A DNA stretch of 64,000 nucleotides from positions 3,160,501 to 3,224,500 of the forward strand of contig NZ_CP113162.1 of the NCBI RefSeq assembly GCF_029030725.1. The letters run 5' to 3'. Below, piece by piece: positions 1-11,118 of this stretch (position 1 is its first letter; each line of letters begins with the position of its first letter). The notes under the pieces were generated by a model. That model did no database searches and was not told the DNA's origin. It saw only the letters and a program-made list of their open reading frames with translations. The translations under genes were made by a program, and so were the position numbers. The stretch is from [Pseudomonas] carboxydohydrogena. GTDB taxonomy: Bacteria; Pseudomonadota; Alphaproteobacteria; Rhizobiales; Xanthobacteraceae.

Positions 1-2041
1 GATAGCGCCCCTTGATGACGGCGAGCGGCGCTTCCGCCGGCCCCAGCACCACGACATGCTCGTCGCGCGGCGCAAGGCTTGCGAGCTTGCGCGCGAAGCC
101 CTCCGCATCGGGCCGGTTCAAAGCCGAAACGATCAGCGCCGCGAGCCGGCCGAACGGCGGATACCCCGCGCGCTCCCGCGCCTCGATCTCGCTGTCGTAG
201 AACGCCTCGCGGTTAGAGGCGACCAGTGCCTTCATCACCGGATGCTCGGGTTGATGCGTTTGCAGATAGCCGACGCCGCGCCCCTGCTCGCGCCCGGCGC
301 GTCCGATCACCTGATTGAGCAACTGAAAGGTGCGTTCGGCGGCACGCGGATCGCCATTGCCGAGCCCGAGATCGGCATCGACCACGCCAACCAGATTGAG
401 GCGCGGAAAGTTATGTCCCTTCGCCACCAGTTGCGTACCGATGATGATATCGACGCGGCCTTCCGCGATCTCGTTGAGTTCGGAGCGCATCGTCTCGATG
501 TCGGTGATGAGGTCGCTGGAGAGGACCATGGTGCGCGCTTCGGGGAAAAGACTCGCGGCTTCTTCCTGCAAGCGCTCGACGCCGGGACCGATAGCGGCGA
601 GCGATTCTTCCGCACCGCATTGCGGGCACAAGCGCGGGCGCGGCATCGAGAACCCGCAATGATGACAGACGAGCCGCTGGCGGAAACGATGATCGACCAG
701 CCAGGCATCGCAGATGTTGCACGAGAAACGATGGCCGCAGGCCCGGCATAATGTCAGCGGCGCGTAGCCCCGGCGGTTGAGGAACAGCAACGCCTGCTCC
801 TTGCGCTCCACCGCGAACTTCACCGCTTCCGCGAGCGGCGGCGAGATGAAGCGCCCGCGCTGCGGGCCTTCGCGCTTGAGATCGATCGCCTCGATATGCG
901 GCATGTGCTGGCCACCGAAACGTTGCGGCAGCGCGATGCGCCGGTAGCGCCCGGTGCGCGCGTTCACTTCGGTCTCGACCGATGGCGTTGCCGACGACAA
1001 CACCACCGGAATCTTCGCGATGTGTCCGCGCACCACCGCCATGTCGCGGGCATGATAATGCGCGCCGTCGCTCTGCTTGTAGGCCTGATCGTGCTCCTCA
1101 TCGACCACGATCAATCCAAGATCCGCGTAAGGCAGAAACAATGCCGAGCGCGCGCCGACCACGACCTGCGCTTCGTTGTTGGCGACCGCGAGCCAGTTGC
1201 GCGCGCGCGTGCGCGGGGTCAGCTCCGAATGCCATTCAACGGGCCGCACGCCGAAGCGTTGCGCGAAGCGTTCGAGGAATTGCCCCGTCAGAGCGATTTC
1301 CGGCATCAGGATCAGCGCCTGACGTTTCTTGCGGATGATCTCGGCAACCGCCTCGAAATAGACTTCGGTCTTGCCAGAGCCCGTCACGCCGTCGATCAGC
1401 GCGACCGCGAAATCGTCCTGTGCGGCAAGCGCGCGCATCTTCGCGGCGGCTTCGCCCTGCTCGGGGGAAAAATCCGGCTCGGCGAATGAAGGGTCCGGCG
1501 ATTGCATCGGTTTTTCGCGCGGCATCGGCTCGACCGCGAGCGTGCCTTCATCGACAAGTCCGTCGATCACCGACGCGCTGACGCCTGCCTCCTGCGCGGC
1601 TTCGGATTTCGCGCGCAGCAACCTGTCCGAGAGCAAATCGAGCACGCGCGCGCGGGCCGCCGTCATCCGCTGCGGCGGATCGCCAACGCGACGCACGCCG
1701 AGGCGCACGCGCTCGGGGCCGAGATGCTCGCCCATCCGCAGCGTCATCCGCGCCACCATGCCGCGCGAGGCCAGCGTGTAGTTCGACACCCAATCGACGA
1801 ACCGGCGCAGTTCCTCGCGCAGCGGCGGCACGTCGAGCTTGTGGCTTACATCCTTCAGCCGGTTGTGCAGGCGGGGATCGGGATTGGCATTGTCGCCCCA
1901 GACCACCGCTGTCACTTCGCGCGCCGCGAGCGGCACGGTCACGACATCGCCGATCGCGAGATCGAGGCCATCAGGCACGCCATAGGAATAGGTCTGGTTC
2001 AGCGCCACCGGGACGAGGACTTCGACAACTCGTCTGGGCAT
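1..2041 (-). CDS. priA: Primosomal helicase PriA (3' end cut by window edge)
   Basis: This is the superfamily 2 helicase that restarts stalled replication forks by loading the primosome. Reading the minus strand from the ATG at 2041 gives 680 codons with no stop, so the C-terminus lies outside the window. A Walker A motif (GVTGSGKT), a DEEH box (VVDEEHDQAYKQSDG) and the PriA zinc-binding cysteine cluster (CRACG, CNIC, CHHCG, CPQCG) are all visible in order. An N-terminal DNA-binding region opens with MPRRVVEVLVPVAL. It is divergent from xerC with about 140 bases between the two starts. The several long plus-strand frames inside it are GC-rich shadows. Identification is firm. Confidence 0.96.
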   Translation of the reverse strand, partial: MPRRVVEVLVPVALNQTYSYGVPDGLDLAIGDVVTVPLAAREVTAVVWGDNANPDPRLHNRLKDVSHKLDVPPLREELRRFVDWVSNYTLASRGMVARMTLRMGEHLGPERVRLGVRRVGDPPQRMTAARARVLDLLSDRLLRAKSEAAQEAGVSASVIDGLVDEGTLAVEPMPREKPMQSPDPSFAEPDFSPEQGEAAAKMRALAAQDDFAVALIDGVTGSGKTEVYFEAVAEIIRKKRQALILMPEIALTGQFLERFAQRFGVRPVEWHSELTPRTRARNWLAVANNEAQVVVGARSALFLPYADLGLIVVDEEHDQAYKQSDGAHYHARDMAVVRGHIAKIPVVLSSATPSVETEVNARTGRYRRIALPQRFGGQHMPHIEAIDLKREGPQRGRFISPPLAEAVKFAVERKEQALLFLNRRGYAPLTLCRACGHRFSCNICDAWLVDHRFRQRLVCHHCGFSMPRPRLCPQCGAEESLAAIGPGVERLQEEAASLFPEARTMVLSSDLITDIETMRSELNEIAEGRVDIIIGTQLVAKGHNFPRLNLVGVVDADLGLGNGDPRAAERTFQLLNQVIGRAGREQGRGVGYLQTHQPEHPVMKALVASNREAFYDSEIEARERAGYPPFGRLAALIVSALNRPDAEGFARKLASLAPRDEHVVVLGPAEAPLAVIKGRY

Positions 2042-2178
2042 GAGGGCTTTCCGGCGTGGCGATTTAACAAAGGATAAACGGCCCGGTGTGAGTATCGCAA
2101 CCGCGCGGCGGCCGCCATCCTTCGGGGTTGAGCCTTGCCACGATATCCCGGCGAGCGATTCTCGCCTTCACTTAATAT

Positions 2179-3156
2179 ATGTCAGGCGGCATGCCGAAGC
2201 CAAAACGCGACCGAGACACGATCCTGCCCGCCACCGCCGACATTGCGGCCGAGGCGGCGCGCTGGCTCGCGCATCTGAAAAGCGAGCGGCGGCTGTCGCC
2301 CAAGACGCTGGAAGCCTATGAGCGCGACTTGCGCCAGTGCCTGACGTTTCTGGCGGAGCATTGGGGCAAGCCGGTCTCGCTGAAAGCCTTCGCCGCCATC
2401 GAGGCAAGCGACGTGCGCGCCTTCATGGCGTCGCGACGCGCCGACGACATCGGCGGGCGCTCCCTGATGCGCGCGCTCGCGGGCCTGCGCTCGTTCGGCC
2501 GGTTTCTCGAGCGCGAAGGCAAGGGCAAGGTCGGTGCGCTGTCCGCGATCCGCGCGCCGAAGATTTCAAAGACGCTGCCGAAGCCGCTCGCCGTCTCCGC
2601 CGCGCGCAACCTGACCGACGCCGACATCCGCGCGGGTGAGGATCGTCCGCCATGGATCTGGGCACGCGACGCCGCCGTGATGGCGCTGCTGTATGGCTCC
2701 GGCCTGCGCATTTCCGAAGCGCTCGGGCTCAACCGCCGCGACATTCCCGAGCCGGGACGCGGCGACGTCATTACGGTGACGGGCAAAGGCAACAAGACGC
2801 GGATGGTGCCGGTGCTGCAAGGCGTGCTGGAGGCCGTGCAGGATTATATCGCCCAGTGCCCCTATCCGCTCGCGCCGGAAAAACCGGTGTTCGTCGGCGC
2901 GCGCGGCGGACCATTGTCGCCCCGCATCATCCAGTTGACGATGGAGCGGCTGCGCGGCGCGCTCGGCCTGCCCGACAGCGCCACGCCGCATGCGTTGCGC
3001 CACTCGTTTGCGACACATTTATTGTCGCGCGGCGGCGACCTGCGCGCCATTCAGGAATTGCTCGGCCACGCCTCGCTCTCCACCACCCAGATCTATACTG
3101 GCATCGACGCCGAACGGCTGATGGACGTCTACCAGAGCGCCCACCCCCGCGCCTGA
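2179..3156 (+). CDS. xerC: Tyrosine recombinase XerC
   Basis: This is the chromosome-dimer-resolving recombinase that acts with XerD at dif. The 325-residue protein has an N-terminal SAM-like core-binding domain (about residues 20-115) and a C-terminal catalytic domain. All catalytic residues are present: R177 (GLRISE), K203 (GKGNKT), H271 and R274 (HALRHSF), H297 (LGHAS) and Y306 (IYTGID). An alternative start lies at 2191 (MPKPKRD). It sits immediately beside priA and is monocistronic. It belongs to the chromosomal Xer type and differs from the longer phage-type integrase at 27.7 kb. Confidence 0.93.
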   Translation: MSGGMPKPKRDRDTILPATADIAAEAARWLAHLKSERRLSPKTLEAYERDLRQCLTFLAEHWGKPVSLKAFAAIEASDVRAFMASRRADDIGGRSLMRALAGLRSFGRFLEREGKGKVGALSAIRAPKISKTLPKPLAVSAARNLTDADIRAGEDRPPWIWARDAAVMALLYGSGLRISEALGLNRRDIPEPGRGDVITVTGKGNKTRMVPVLQGVLEAVQDYIAQCPYPLAPEKPVFVGARGGPLSPRIIQLTMERLRGALGLPDSATPHALRHSFATHLLSRGGDLRAIQELLGHASLSTTQIYTGIDAERLMDVYQSAHPRA

Positions 3157-3183
3157 CCTCCCCGCAAAATTCCCCTGAATGAA

Positions 3184-3215
3184 CCCGCCCTGAACAATGT
3201 ATCGTGCGGGCTTTT
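3184..3215 (+). terminator. Weak hairpin terminator after xerC
   Basis: CCCGC (3184-3188) can pair with GCGGG (3206-3210), and CTTTTT follows. The 17-base loop makes it a weak rho-independent candidate. Confidence 0.35.
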
Positions 3216-3300
3216 TAAAAAATCCGTGTCCATCGCCCGGTGGTCTTGCGCCGGTCACGGCCTTGGTTCAATCGTGGCGCATCATAGCGGAGAATCATCG

Positions 3301-3891
3301 ATGAGCGCTCATGAGAGCATGGAACACGCCGAGCATGCCGAACATGCATCCGGCTCCAACAAGAAGATCGCCCTTCTGATCGCGATCATCGCGTTGTGCC
3401 TCGCCTTTTCCGAAACGCTCGGCAAGAGCGCGCAGACCGAGGCCATCAGCAAGAACGTCGAGGCCGCCAACCTCTGGGCCTTCTTCCAGGCGAAAAGCAT
3501 CCGCCGCACCCAGGTGCAGACCGCCGTCGAACAGTTGAAGGTCACAAGCGACTCGTCCTCCGACGAGGCGCTGAAAACCGCCGCAGCCAAGCAGATCGAA
3601 ATCTGGCAGAAGACGGCGGCGCGTTACCGCTCCGAACCGGAGACCGGCGAAGGTTCCGAGCAACTGGCCGCGCGCGCCAAGCATGCCGAGCACGACCGCG
3701 ATCTCGCCTCGGCCCGCTATCATCATTTTGAACTCGCCTCGGCGGCGTTCCAGATCGGCATCGTGCTGGCCTCGGCCACCATCATCACCGGCATGATGGC
3801 GCTGGCCTGGGGGTCGGGCCTTCTGGCGCTGATCGGCATCGGCTTCACCGCGATCGGTGTGTTCGCGCCGCATGCGGTGCATTTGATGTAA
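3301..3891 (+). CDS. DUF4337 family membrane protein
   Basis: This 196-residue protein matches the DUF4337 pattern as I know it: a His/Glu-rich N-terminus (MSAHESMEHAEHAEHA), a transmembrane helix at about residues 23-38, a long charged helical stretch predicted periplasmic or coiled, and two hydrophobic segments at the C-terminus (about 145-190). The start at 3301 is preceded by GGAG, whereas the frame opens further upstream with unlikely sequence. The family is widespread in Proteobacteria and has no assigned function. The gene is alone between xerC and a terminator shared with lpdA. Confidence 0.8.
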   Translation: MSAHESMEHAEHAEHASGSNKKIALLIAIIALCLAFSETLGKSAQTEAISKNVEAANLWAFFQAKSIRRTQVQTAVEQLKVTSDSSSDEALKTAAAKQIEIWQKTAARYRSEPETGEGSEQLAARAKHAEHDRDLASARYHHFELASAAFQIGIVLASATIITGMMALAWGSGLLALIGIGFTAIGVFAPHAVHLM

Positions 3892-3895
3892 AAAA

Positions 3896-3928
3896 GGCCG
3901 CGGAAGGAAATCCTGCCGCGACCTTTTT
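3896..3928. terminator. Bidirectional terminator between DUF4337 gene and lpdA
   Basis: GGCCGCGG (3896-3903) pairs with CCGCGACC (3916-3923), with one G-U pair. It is flanked by A5 on the left and T5 on the right, so it can end both the plus-strand DUF4337 transcript and the minus-strand suc/lpd transcript. Confidence 0.75.
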
Positions 3929-3951
3929 AATCTCAAACGCCGTTCGCGCGC

Positions 3952-5352
3952 TCACATATGAATGGCGCGCTTGGCGACCGCCATCGCCGCTTCCTTCACG
4001 GCTTCGGAACGGGTCGGGTGCGCGTGGCAGGTGCGCGCGAGATCTTCCGCCGCGCCGCCGAATTCCATCAGCACCGCGCATTCGTGGATCATCTCGCCCG
4101 CTTCCGCGCCGATGATGTGCGCACCTAATACGCGATCCGTCTTGGCGTCGGCGAGAATTTTCACAAAACCATCGGTGGTCTGGTTCACCTTGGTGCGGCC
4201 ATTGGCGGTGAACGGAAATTTCCCGACATTGTAGGCGACGCCCGCCTGCTTGAGGTCTTCCTCGGTCTTGCCGACCGAGGCCACTTCCGGAGAGGTGTAG
4301 ATCACACTCGGGATCACGTCGTAATTGGTGTGACCGGCCTGCCCCGCGAGAATTTCCGCCACCGCGACGCCTTCGTCCTCCGCCTTGTGCGCGAGCATCG
4401 GCCCGGCGATGCAATCGCCGATGGCGTAGATGCCCTTCACGTTGGTCGCAAGATGGGCGTCGGTCTTGATACGGCCGCGCTGATCCAGCTCAACACCTGC
4501 TTCCTTCAGGCCGAGACCATCGGTGTAGGGCACGCGGCCGATCGCGACCAGCACCACATCGGCCTCCAGTGTTTCGCTCTTGCCGCCTGCCGCGGGCTCG
4601 ATGTTCACCTTCAGCGTCTTGCCGGAGGAATCGACTCCGGTCACTTTGCTGCCGAGCTTGAATTCGAAGCCCTGCTTCTCGAGGATGCGCTGGAACGACT
4701 TCGCGATCTCGCCATCCATGCCCGGAATGATGCGGTCGAGGAATTCGACCACGGTGACCTTGGCGCCGAGGCGCCGCCACACCGAGCCGAGTTCGAGGCC
4801 GATCACGCCCGCGCCGATCACCAGCATCTTTTCCGGCACCTTCTCGAGCTTCAGCGCGCCGGTGCTTGAGACGATACGCTTCTCGTCGATCTCGACGCCC
4901 TTCAGCTTCGCGACATCCGAGCCGGTGGCGATGACGATGTTCTTCGTCTCCAGCACCTGCGTCTTGCCGTCCGCGCCCTTGACCTCGACCTTGCCGGGCG
5001 CGGCGATGCGGCCGGTGCCGGTGAAGGTCTCGATCTTGTTCTTCTTGAACAGGAAGCCGACGCCCTTGACGTTGCCGTCGACGCCGTCGTCCTTGAACTT
5101 CATCAGCGCGGCCATATCGAGCTTCGGCGCACCGACGCCGACGCCCATCTTCGGCAGCATGTGGGCCGCTTCCTCGAAGCGCTCGGACGCGTGCAACAGC
5201 GCCTTGGACGGAATGCAGCCGATGTTGAGACAGGTGCCGCCGAAGGTCGGGTTCTTCTCGACCACCGCGACCTTCATGCCGAGCTGTGCCGCGCGGATCG
5301 CGCAGACGTAACCGCCGGGGCCGGTGCCGATAACGACGAGATCGAAAGACAT
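3952..5352 (-). CDS. lpdA: Dihydrolipoyl dehydrogenase (E3)
   Basis: This is the FAD enzyme that reoxidises dihydrolipoyl groups using NAD+, serving here as E3 of the 2-oxoglutarate dehydrogenase complex encoded just upstream. The FAD dinucleotide fold ([17 protein letters not shown]), the redox-active disulfide ([13 protein letters not shown]), the NAD fold ([15 protein letters not shown]) and the C-terminal catalytic HAHPTRSE are all intact. I chose ATG 5352 (MSFDLVV), which has GGAG nine bases upstream, over the TTG at 5361. This gives 466 residues, the usual length. It is the last gene of the sucA-sucB-lpdA series. Confidence 0.96.
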   Translation of the reverse strand: MSFDLVVIGTGPGGYVCAIRAAQLGMKVAVVEKNPTFGGTCLNIGCIPSKALLHASERFEEAAHMLPKMGVGVGAPKLDMAALMKFKDDGVDGNVKGVGFLFKKNKIETFTGTGRIAAPGKVEVKGADGKTQVLETKNIVIATGSDVAKLKGVEIDEKRIVSSTGALKLEKVPEKMLVIGAGVIGLELGSVWRRLGAKVTVVEFLDRIIPGMDGEIAKSFQRILEKQGFEFKLGSKVTGVDSSGKTLKVNIEPAAGGKSETLEADVVLVAIGRVPYTDGLGLKEAGVELDQRGRIKTDAHLATNVKGIYAIGDCIAGPMLAHKAEDEGVAVAEILAGQAGHTNYDVIPSVIYTSPEVASVGKTEEDLKQAGVAYNVGKFPFTANGRTKVNQTTDGFVKILADAKTDRVLGAHIIGAEAGEMIHECAVLMEFGGAAEDLARTCHAHPTRSEAVKEAAMAVAKRAIHM

Positions 5353-5459
5353 GAGAGACAACTCCGAACGAGCTTTTCATCGTCGGGGCCGGTTTGCCCC
5401 AACCATCCGCATCGAGACATGAACGCCCGGCACGAGACCGGACGCGATGGAAAAGGCAA

Positions 5460-6698
5460 TTACAGATCGAGCACGAGCCGCGCCGGGTCCTCGAGGTTTT
5501 CCTTGACCCGCACAAGGAAGGTCACCGCTTCCTTGCCGTCGATGACGCGGTGATCGTAGGACAGCGCTAGATACATCATCGGGCGGATCTCGATCTTGCC
5601 GCCGACCACGACCGGCCGTTCCTGGATCTTGTGCATGCCGAGAATGCCGGCCTGCGGCGCGTTGAGGATCGGCGTCGACATCAGCGAGCCGTAGATGCCG
5701 CCATTGGTGATGGTGAAGGTGCCGCCCTGCATCTCATCGATCTTGAGCTGGCCGTCGCGCGCGCGCCTGCCGAAATCGGCGATCGTCGTCTCGATCTGCG
5801 CGATCGACTTGTGATCGCACTCGCGCACCACCGGCACCACAAGGCCCTTGTCGGTGCCGACCGCGACACCGACGTGATAATAGTTCTTGTAGACGAGGTC
5901 GGTGCCGTCGATCTCGGCGTTGACGGCGGGCACCTCCTTCAGCGCCTGCACGCAGGCCTTCACGAAGAAGCCCATGAAGCCCAGCTTGGAATGGTGCTTC
6001 TTCTCGAACAGGTCCTTGTAGTGCGCGCGCAGCGCCATGACGTTGGTCATGTCGACCTCGTTGAAGGTCGTCAGCATCGCGGCGGTGTTCTGCACGTCCT
6101 TGAGGCGGCGCGCGATGGTCTGGCGCAACCGCGTCATCTTCACCCGCTCCTCGCGCGCGGCGTCGTCGGCCGGCGAAGGCGCGCGGACCTGCAACGAGGC
6201 GGCGGGCTGGTTGATCGGCGTCGGCGACGAGGCCGCCTTCTCGATCGCGGCCATCATGTCGCCCTTGGTGACGCGGCCATCCTTGCCGGAGCCGGGCACA
6301 GTCCCCGCATCGATGCCGCTCTCGGCCGAGAGCTTGCGGACCGAGGGAGCCTGCGGCGCATCGGCGGGCGGGGATTTCTGCGCCGGAGCGGGTGCGGCAG
6401 CCGCCGGAGCGGCGGCCTTCGCGGGGGCCGGTTCGGCGGCTTTCGCAGCGGCGGGCTTGCCCGCGCCTTCGGTGATCTGGCCGAGCAGCGCGCCGACCGC
6501 GACCGTCTCGCCATCCTTGGCGACGATCTCGCCCAGCGTGCCGGCGGAGGGCGCCGGCACCTCGATGGTCACCTTGTCCGTCTCCAGTTCAACGAGCGGT
6601 TCATCGACGGCGACGGCATCGCCGGTCTTCTTGAACCAGCGGCCAATGGTGGCCTCGGTGACGGATTCGCCGAGTGTCGGAACGCGGATTTCAGCCAT
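5460..6698 (-). CDS. sucB: Dihydrolipoyllysine succinyltransferase, E2 of 2-oxoglutarate dehydrogenase
   Basis: This E2 core transfers succinyl groups from E1 to CoA in the TCA cycle. The 412 residues run through a lipoyl domain (about 1-77, lipoylated Lys in ETDKVTIEV), an Ala/Pro-rich linker, a peripheral-subunit-binding domain ([13 protein letters not shown], about 120-155) and the catalytic domain ending in [14 protein letters not shown] with its active-site His and Asp. It lies between sucA and lpdA on the same strand. The long Ala/Pro linker explains the shadow frames on the other strand. Confidence 0.96.
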   Translation of the reverse strand: MAEIRVPTLGESVTEATIGRWFKKTGDAVAVDEPLVELETDKVTIEVPAPSAGTLGEIVAKDGETVAVGALLGQITEGAGKPAAAKAAEPAPAKAAAPAAAAPAPAQKSPPADAPQAPSVRKLSAESGIDAGTVPGSGKDGRVTKGDMMAAIEKAASSPTPINQPAASLQVRAPSPADDAAREERVKMTRLRQTIARRLKDVQNTAAMLTTFNEVDMTNVMALRAHYKDLFEKKHHSKLGFMGFFVKACVQALKEVPAVNAEIDGTDLVYKNYYHVGVAVGTDKGLVVPVVRECDHKSIAQIETTIADFGRRARDGQLKIDEMQGGTFTITNGGIYGSLMSTPILNAPQAGILGMHKIQERPVVVGGKIEIRPMMYLALSYDHRVIDGKEAVTFLVRVKENLEDPARLVLDL

Positions 6699-6745
6699 GT
6701 CTTGCCCTTTTTGCGTTTTCGGCGGCAGGTGCCGCCAACGCGATC

Positions 6746-6780
6746 AAAAAAACGACAAGGCGGCGCAAAGGCACCGCCTT
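6746..6780 (-). terminator. Hairpin with T-run between sucA and sucB
   Basis: Read on the minus strand, AAGGCGGTGC (6780-6771) pairs with GCGCCGCCTT (6766-6757) around a four-base loop, and T7 follows shortly after (6752-6746). A second perfect hairpin, GGCGGCA/TGCCGCC, lies at 6721-6736. The position between two genes of one enzyme suggests partial termination or attenuation that sets E1:E2 ratio; that role is inferred. Confidence 0.6.
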
Positions 6781-6790
6781 CAAAATTGTC

Positions 6791-9742
6791 TCAGCCGAGC
6801 GCCTCGTCAAGGAACGCCTTCAACTGGGCGAGATGCTTCGACATCAACCCGGTCGCGGTCGCGGCGGCGGCGGCACGTCCGGCATAACGCGGACGCTTGT
6901 TCGCCGCACCGATCTGATTGAGCACCCACTCCAGATACGGCTCGATGAAGTGCCAGGCGCCCATGTTGCGCGGCTCTTCCTGGCACCAGACAAACTCCGC
7001 GCCCTTGAAGCGTTCCAGCACCTGCACCATCGTCTTCAGCGGCACCGGATAAAGCTGTTCGATGCGCAGCAGATAGATATCGTCGATGCCGCGCTTCTCG
7101 CGCTCCTCGAGAAGATCGTAATAGACCTTGCCCGAGCAGAGGATGACGCGGCGAATCCTGGCGTCCTCCACCAGCTTGATCTCGCCGCCCGCCTCAGCGT
7201 CGTCGCGCAGGATGCGGTGGAACGAGGTGTCGGCCCCGAACTCCTCGAGTTTCGACACGGCGCGCTTGTGCCGCAGCAGCGACTTCGGCGTCATCAGGAT
7301 CAGCGGCTTGCGGAATTCGCGCGCGAGCTGACGCCGCAGGACATGGAAATAATTCGCGGGCGTGGTGAGGTTGGCGACCTGGATATTGTCTTCCGCGCAC
7401 ATTTGCAGGAAGCGCTCCAGACGCGCCGATGAATGCTCCGGCCCTTGCCCTTCATAGCCATGCGGCAGCAGACAGACGAGGCCGGACATGCGCAGCCATT
7501 TGCGCTCGGCCGAGGAAATGAACTGGTCGAACACCACCTGCGCGCCATTGGCGAAATCGCCGAACTGCGCTTCCCACGCCGTCAGCGTGTTCGGCTCGGC
7601 CAGCGAGTAGCCGTATTCGAACGCAAGCACCGCCTCCTCGGACAACGCGGAGTTGATGACCTCGTATTGGCCGACCTTGCCGCCGAGATGGTTGAGCGGC
7701 GTGTAGCGGCTCTCGTCCTGCTGGTCGAACAGCACCGAGTGACGCTGCGAGAACGTGCCGCGCTCCGAATCCTGCCCCGACAGGCGGACATTGTGGCCGT
7801 CGCGCATCAGCGAGGCGAACGCCAGCGCCTCGCCGGTCGCCCAGTCGATGCCCTCGCCGCTATCGATCGCCTTGGCGCGGTTTTCAAGGAACCGCTGCAC
7901 CGTGCGATGCAGGTGGAAGCCCTCGGGCGCCACGGTGATCTTGTTGCCGATGTCCTTGAGCTGTTCGAGCGGCACGCCGGTGATCACGCGGCCCGGTTCG
8001 ACGCCGGCCTCGGACGATTTGAATCCGGTCCACTTGCCATCGAGCCAGTCGGCCTTGTTCGGCTTGTAGCCCCCGCCGGCCTCAAGCTCGGCATCGAGCC
8101 GCGCGCGCCAATCGGCCTTGGCCTTATCGACCTCGCCCTCGGTCACCACGCCATCGGCGATCAGCCGCCTGGAATAGATATCGAGCGTGGAGGGGTGCTT
8201 GCCGATCTTGGCGTACATCACCGGCTGGGTGAACGCAGGCTCGTCGCCTTCGTTGTGGCCATGCCGGCGGTAGCAGAACATGTCGATGACGACCGGCTTG
8301 TGGAATTTCTGCCGGAATTCGACCGCGACCTTGGCGGCGAACACCACCGCTTCGGGATCGTCGCCGTTGACGTGGAAGATCGGCGCGTCGATCATCTTCG
8401 CCACGTCGGAGGGATACGGCGAGGAACGCGAGTAACGCGGATAGGTGGTGAAGCCGATCTGGTTGTTGACGATGAAATGCAGCGAACCGCCGGTGCGATA
8501 GCCCTTCAGGTCCGACAGCGCGAAGCATTCCGCCACCACGCCCTGTCCCGCGAACGCCGCGTCGCCATGCATCAGGAGCGGCAAGACCGAGAGCCGCTCC
8601 GGGTCCTCGTTCTGGTCCTGCTTGGCGCGGGTCTTGCCGAGCACCACCGGATCGACGATCTCGAGATGCGACGGGTTCGCCGTCAGCGACAGGTGGACCT
8701 TGTTGTTGTCGAACTCGCGATCGGATGAGGCGCCGAGGTGATATTTGACGTCGCCCGAGCCTTCGACTTCGTCGGGATTGGCGGAGCCGCCCTTGAATTC
8801 ATGAAACAGCGCGCGGTGCGGCTTGCCCATCACCTGTGTCAGGATGTTGAGACGTCCACGATGCGGCATACCGAACACGATGTCGCGCACGCCGAGATTG
8901 CCGCCGCGCTTGATGATCTGTTCGAGCGCGGGAATGAGAGCCTCACCGCCGTCGAGACCGAACCGCTTGGTGCCGGTGAACTTGAGGTCGCAGAACTTCT
9001 CGAAGCCTTCGGCTTCGACGAGCTTCATCAGAATCGCGCGGCGGCCTTCGCGGGTGAAGCTGATTTCCTTGTCCGGACCTTCGATGCGTTCCTGAATCCA
9101 TGCCTTCTGCTCCGGGTTGGAGATGTGCATGAATTCGACGCCGAGCGTCTGGCAGTAGGTGCGCTCGCAGATCGTGACGATCTCGCGCAGCGAGCCATAT
9201 TCGAGGCCAAGCACATGATCGAGGAAGATCTTGCGGTCGTAATCGGCGTCGGTGAAGCCGTAGGATTTCGGATCGAGTTCTTCGTGCCCGATCTGCTCCT
9301 GAATGCCGAGCGGATCGAGATTGGCATGGAAATGACCGCGCATGCGATAGGCGCGGATCAGCATCAGGGCGCGAACCGAATCGCGCGTCGCCTGCAAGAT
9401 GTCCTGCGTGCCGGTGCCGCCGGCCGGCGTGGCGGTGGCCGCGCGCTTGGCGATCTTGTCGCCCATCACCTTTTCGACCTGCGCCCAGTTGCCGTCGAGC
9501 GCGTTGGTCAGATCGTCGCTGGGCGACAGCGGCCAGTTCGGCTTTTCCCACGACGGGCCGCGCGCATTCTTCTCGACGTCGGCGGGAGCGTCATTGAGGC
9601 TTTTGAAGAACGACTGCCATTCAGGATCGAGCGAGGAAGGGTCCGTCTCGTAGCGGGCGTACATCTCGTCGATGTAGGTGGCATTGGCGCCGTCGAGGAA
9701 GGAAGTAAGAGCGAAATTGGCGTTCGCGTCCTGGCGGGACAT
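6791..9742 (-). CDS. sucA: 2-oxoglutarate dehydrogenase E1 component
   Basis: This is the thiamine-diphosphate enzyme that decarboxylates 2-oxoglutarate and passes the succinyl group to SucB. The 983-residue length fits the SucA family in alphaproteobacteria. Recognisable segments are the N-terminal motif SFLDGANATYIDEMYARY, GMPHRGRLNILTQVMGKP, the substrate-site LTANPSHLEIVDPVVLGK, HGDAAFAGQGVVAE and the C-terminal LLPHGYEGQGPEHSSAR. No sucCD lies between mdh and this gene. A hairpin terminator separates it from mdh, so it probably has its own promoter in the 276-base gap. Confidence 0.97.
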   Translation of the reverse strand: MSRQDANANFALTSFLDGANATYIDEMYARYETDPSSLDPEWQSFFKSLNDAPADVEKNARGPSWEKPNWPLSPSDDLTNALDGNWAQVEKVMGDKIAKRAATATPAGGTGTQDILQATRDSVRALMLIRAYRMRGHFHANLDPLGIQEQIGHEELDPKSYGFTDADYDRKIFLDHVLGLEYGSLREIVTICERTYCQTLGVEFMHISNPEQKAWIQERIEGPDKEISFTREGRRAILMKLVEAEGFEKFCDLKFTGTKRFGLDGGEALIPALEQIIKRGGNLGVRDIVFGMPHRGRLNILTQVMGKPHRALFHEFKGGSANPDEVEGSGDVKYHLGASSDREFDNNKVHLSLTANPSHLEIVDPVVLGKTRAKQDQNEDPERLSVLPLLMHGDAAFAGQGVVAECFALSDLKGYRTGGSLHFIVNNQIGFTTYPRYSRSSPYPSDVAKMIDAPIFHVNGDDPEAVVFAAKVAVEFRQKFHKPVVIDMFCYRRHGHNEGDEPAFTQPVMYAKIGKHPSTLDIYSRRLIADGVVTEGEVDKAKADWRARLDAELEAGGGYKPNKADWLDGKWTGFKSSEAGVEPGRVITGVPLEQLKDIGNKITVAPEGFHLHRTVQRFLENRAKAIDSGEGIDWATGEALAFASLMRDGHNVRLSGQDSERGTFSQRHSVLFDQQDESRYTPLNHLGGKVGQYEVINSALSEEAVLAFEYGYSLAEPNTLTAWEAQFGDFANGAQVVFDQFISSAERKWLRMSGLVCLLPHGYEGQGPEHSSARLERFLQMCAEDNIQVANLTTPANYFHVLRRQLAREFRKPLILMTPKSLLRHKRAVSKLEEFGADTSFHRILRDDAEAGGEIKLVEDARIRRVILCSGKVYYDLLEEREKRGIDDIYLLRIEQLYPVPLKTMVQVLERFKGAEFVWCQEEPRNMGAWHFIEPYLEWVLNQIGAANKRPRYAGRAAAAATATGLMSKHLAQLKAFLDEALG

Positions 9743-9892
9743 ATCGCGTCCTGATGGGCTGGATACAGCAAGAAAACTGAACCTTGCGTTCAGTTCTGCT
9801 GCATCGATGTGATCCTCGCACTCTGTACGCTATTTGAGGCAAAAGTTCGCGAAGAAACGACACAAGATATGAATTTGAAATTCGTATTATGC

Positions 9893-9921
9893 GGTATTTA
9901 TATTCTGGTGTTTTAAATACC
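9893..9921. promoter_or_regulatory. Inverted repeat in the sucA upstream region
   Basis: In the 9743-10018 gap, GGTATTTA (9893-9900) is repeated inverted as TAAATACC (9914-9921). A short palindrome, GAATTTGAAATTC, lies nearby at 9871-9883. The block is AT-rich in a GC-rich neighbourhood, 130-180 bases upstream of sucA. It may hold the promoter and an operator; no factor can be named. Confidence 0.35.
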
Positions 9922-9942
9922 AGATGACGAATTCTCATAAGA

Positions 9943-9969
9943 AAACGGCCGGGCAATACCCGGCCGTTT
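9943..9969 (-). terminator. Terminator of mdh
   Basis: AAACGGCCGGG (9943-9953) and CCCGGCCGTTT (9959-9969) form a perfect 11-bp stem with a five-base loop. On the minus strand the stem is followed by a short T-rich stretch, 50 bases after the mdh stop. Confidence 0.8.
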
Positions 9970-10018
9970 GACATTCTGGAAACGTGCGGCGCGACGCCGC
10001 GCTTTCGCGATCTGCGAC

Positions 10019-11053
<1,035 letters not shown>

Positions 11054-11118
11054 TCAAGTCAACCTTGGGGCCAGAGGATGCCCCGGTTTTCCGGCTTTTG
11101 AAACGCAAATGATGCAGA

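Noticed and set aside
3952-5361. TTG start at 5361 for lpdA
   Set aside because: ATG 5352 has GGAG at the right spacing and fits family length.
7433-9754. Long plus-strand open frames opposite sucA (7433-8728 and 8738-9754)
   Set aside because: They mirror sucA codon structure on the other strand, have His/Arg/Asp-rich composition with no motif, and sucA is certain.
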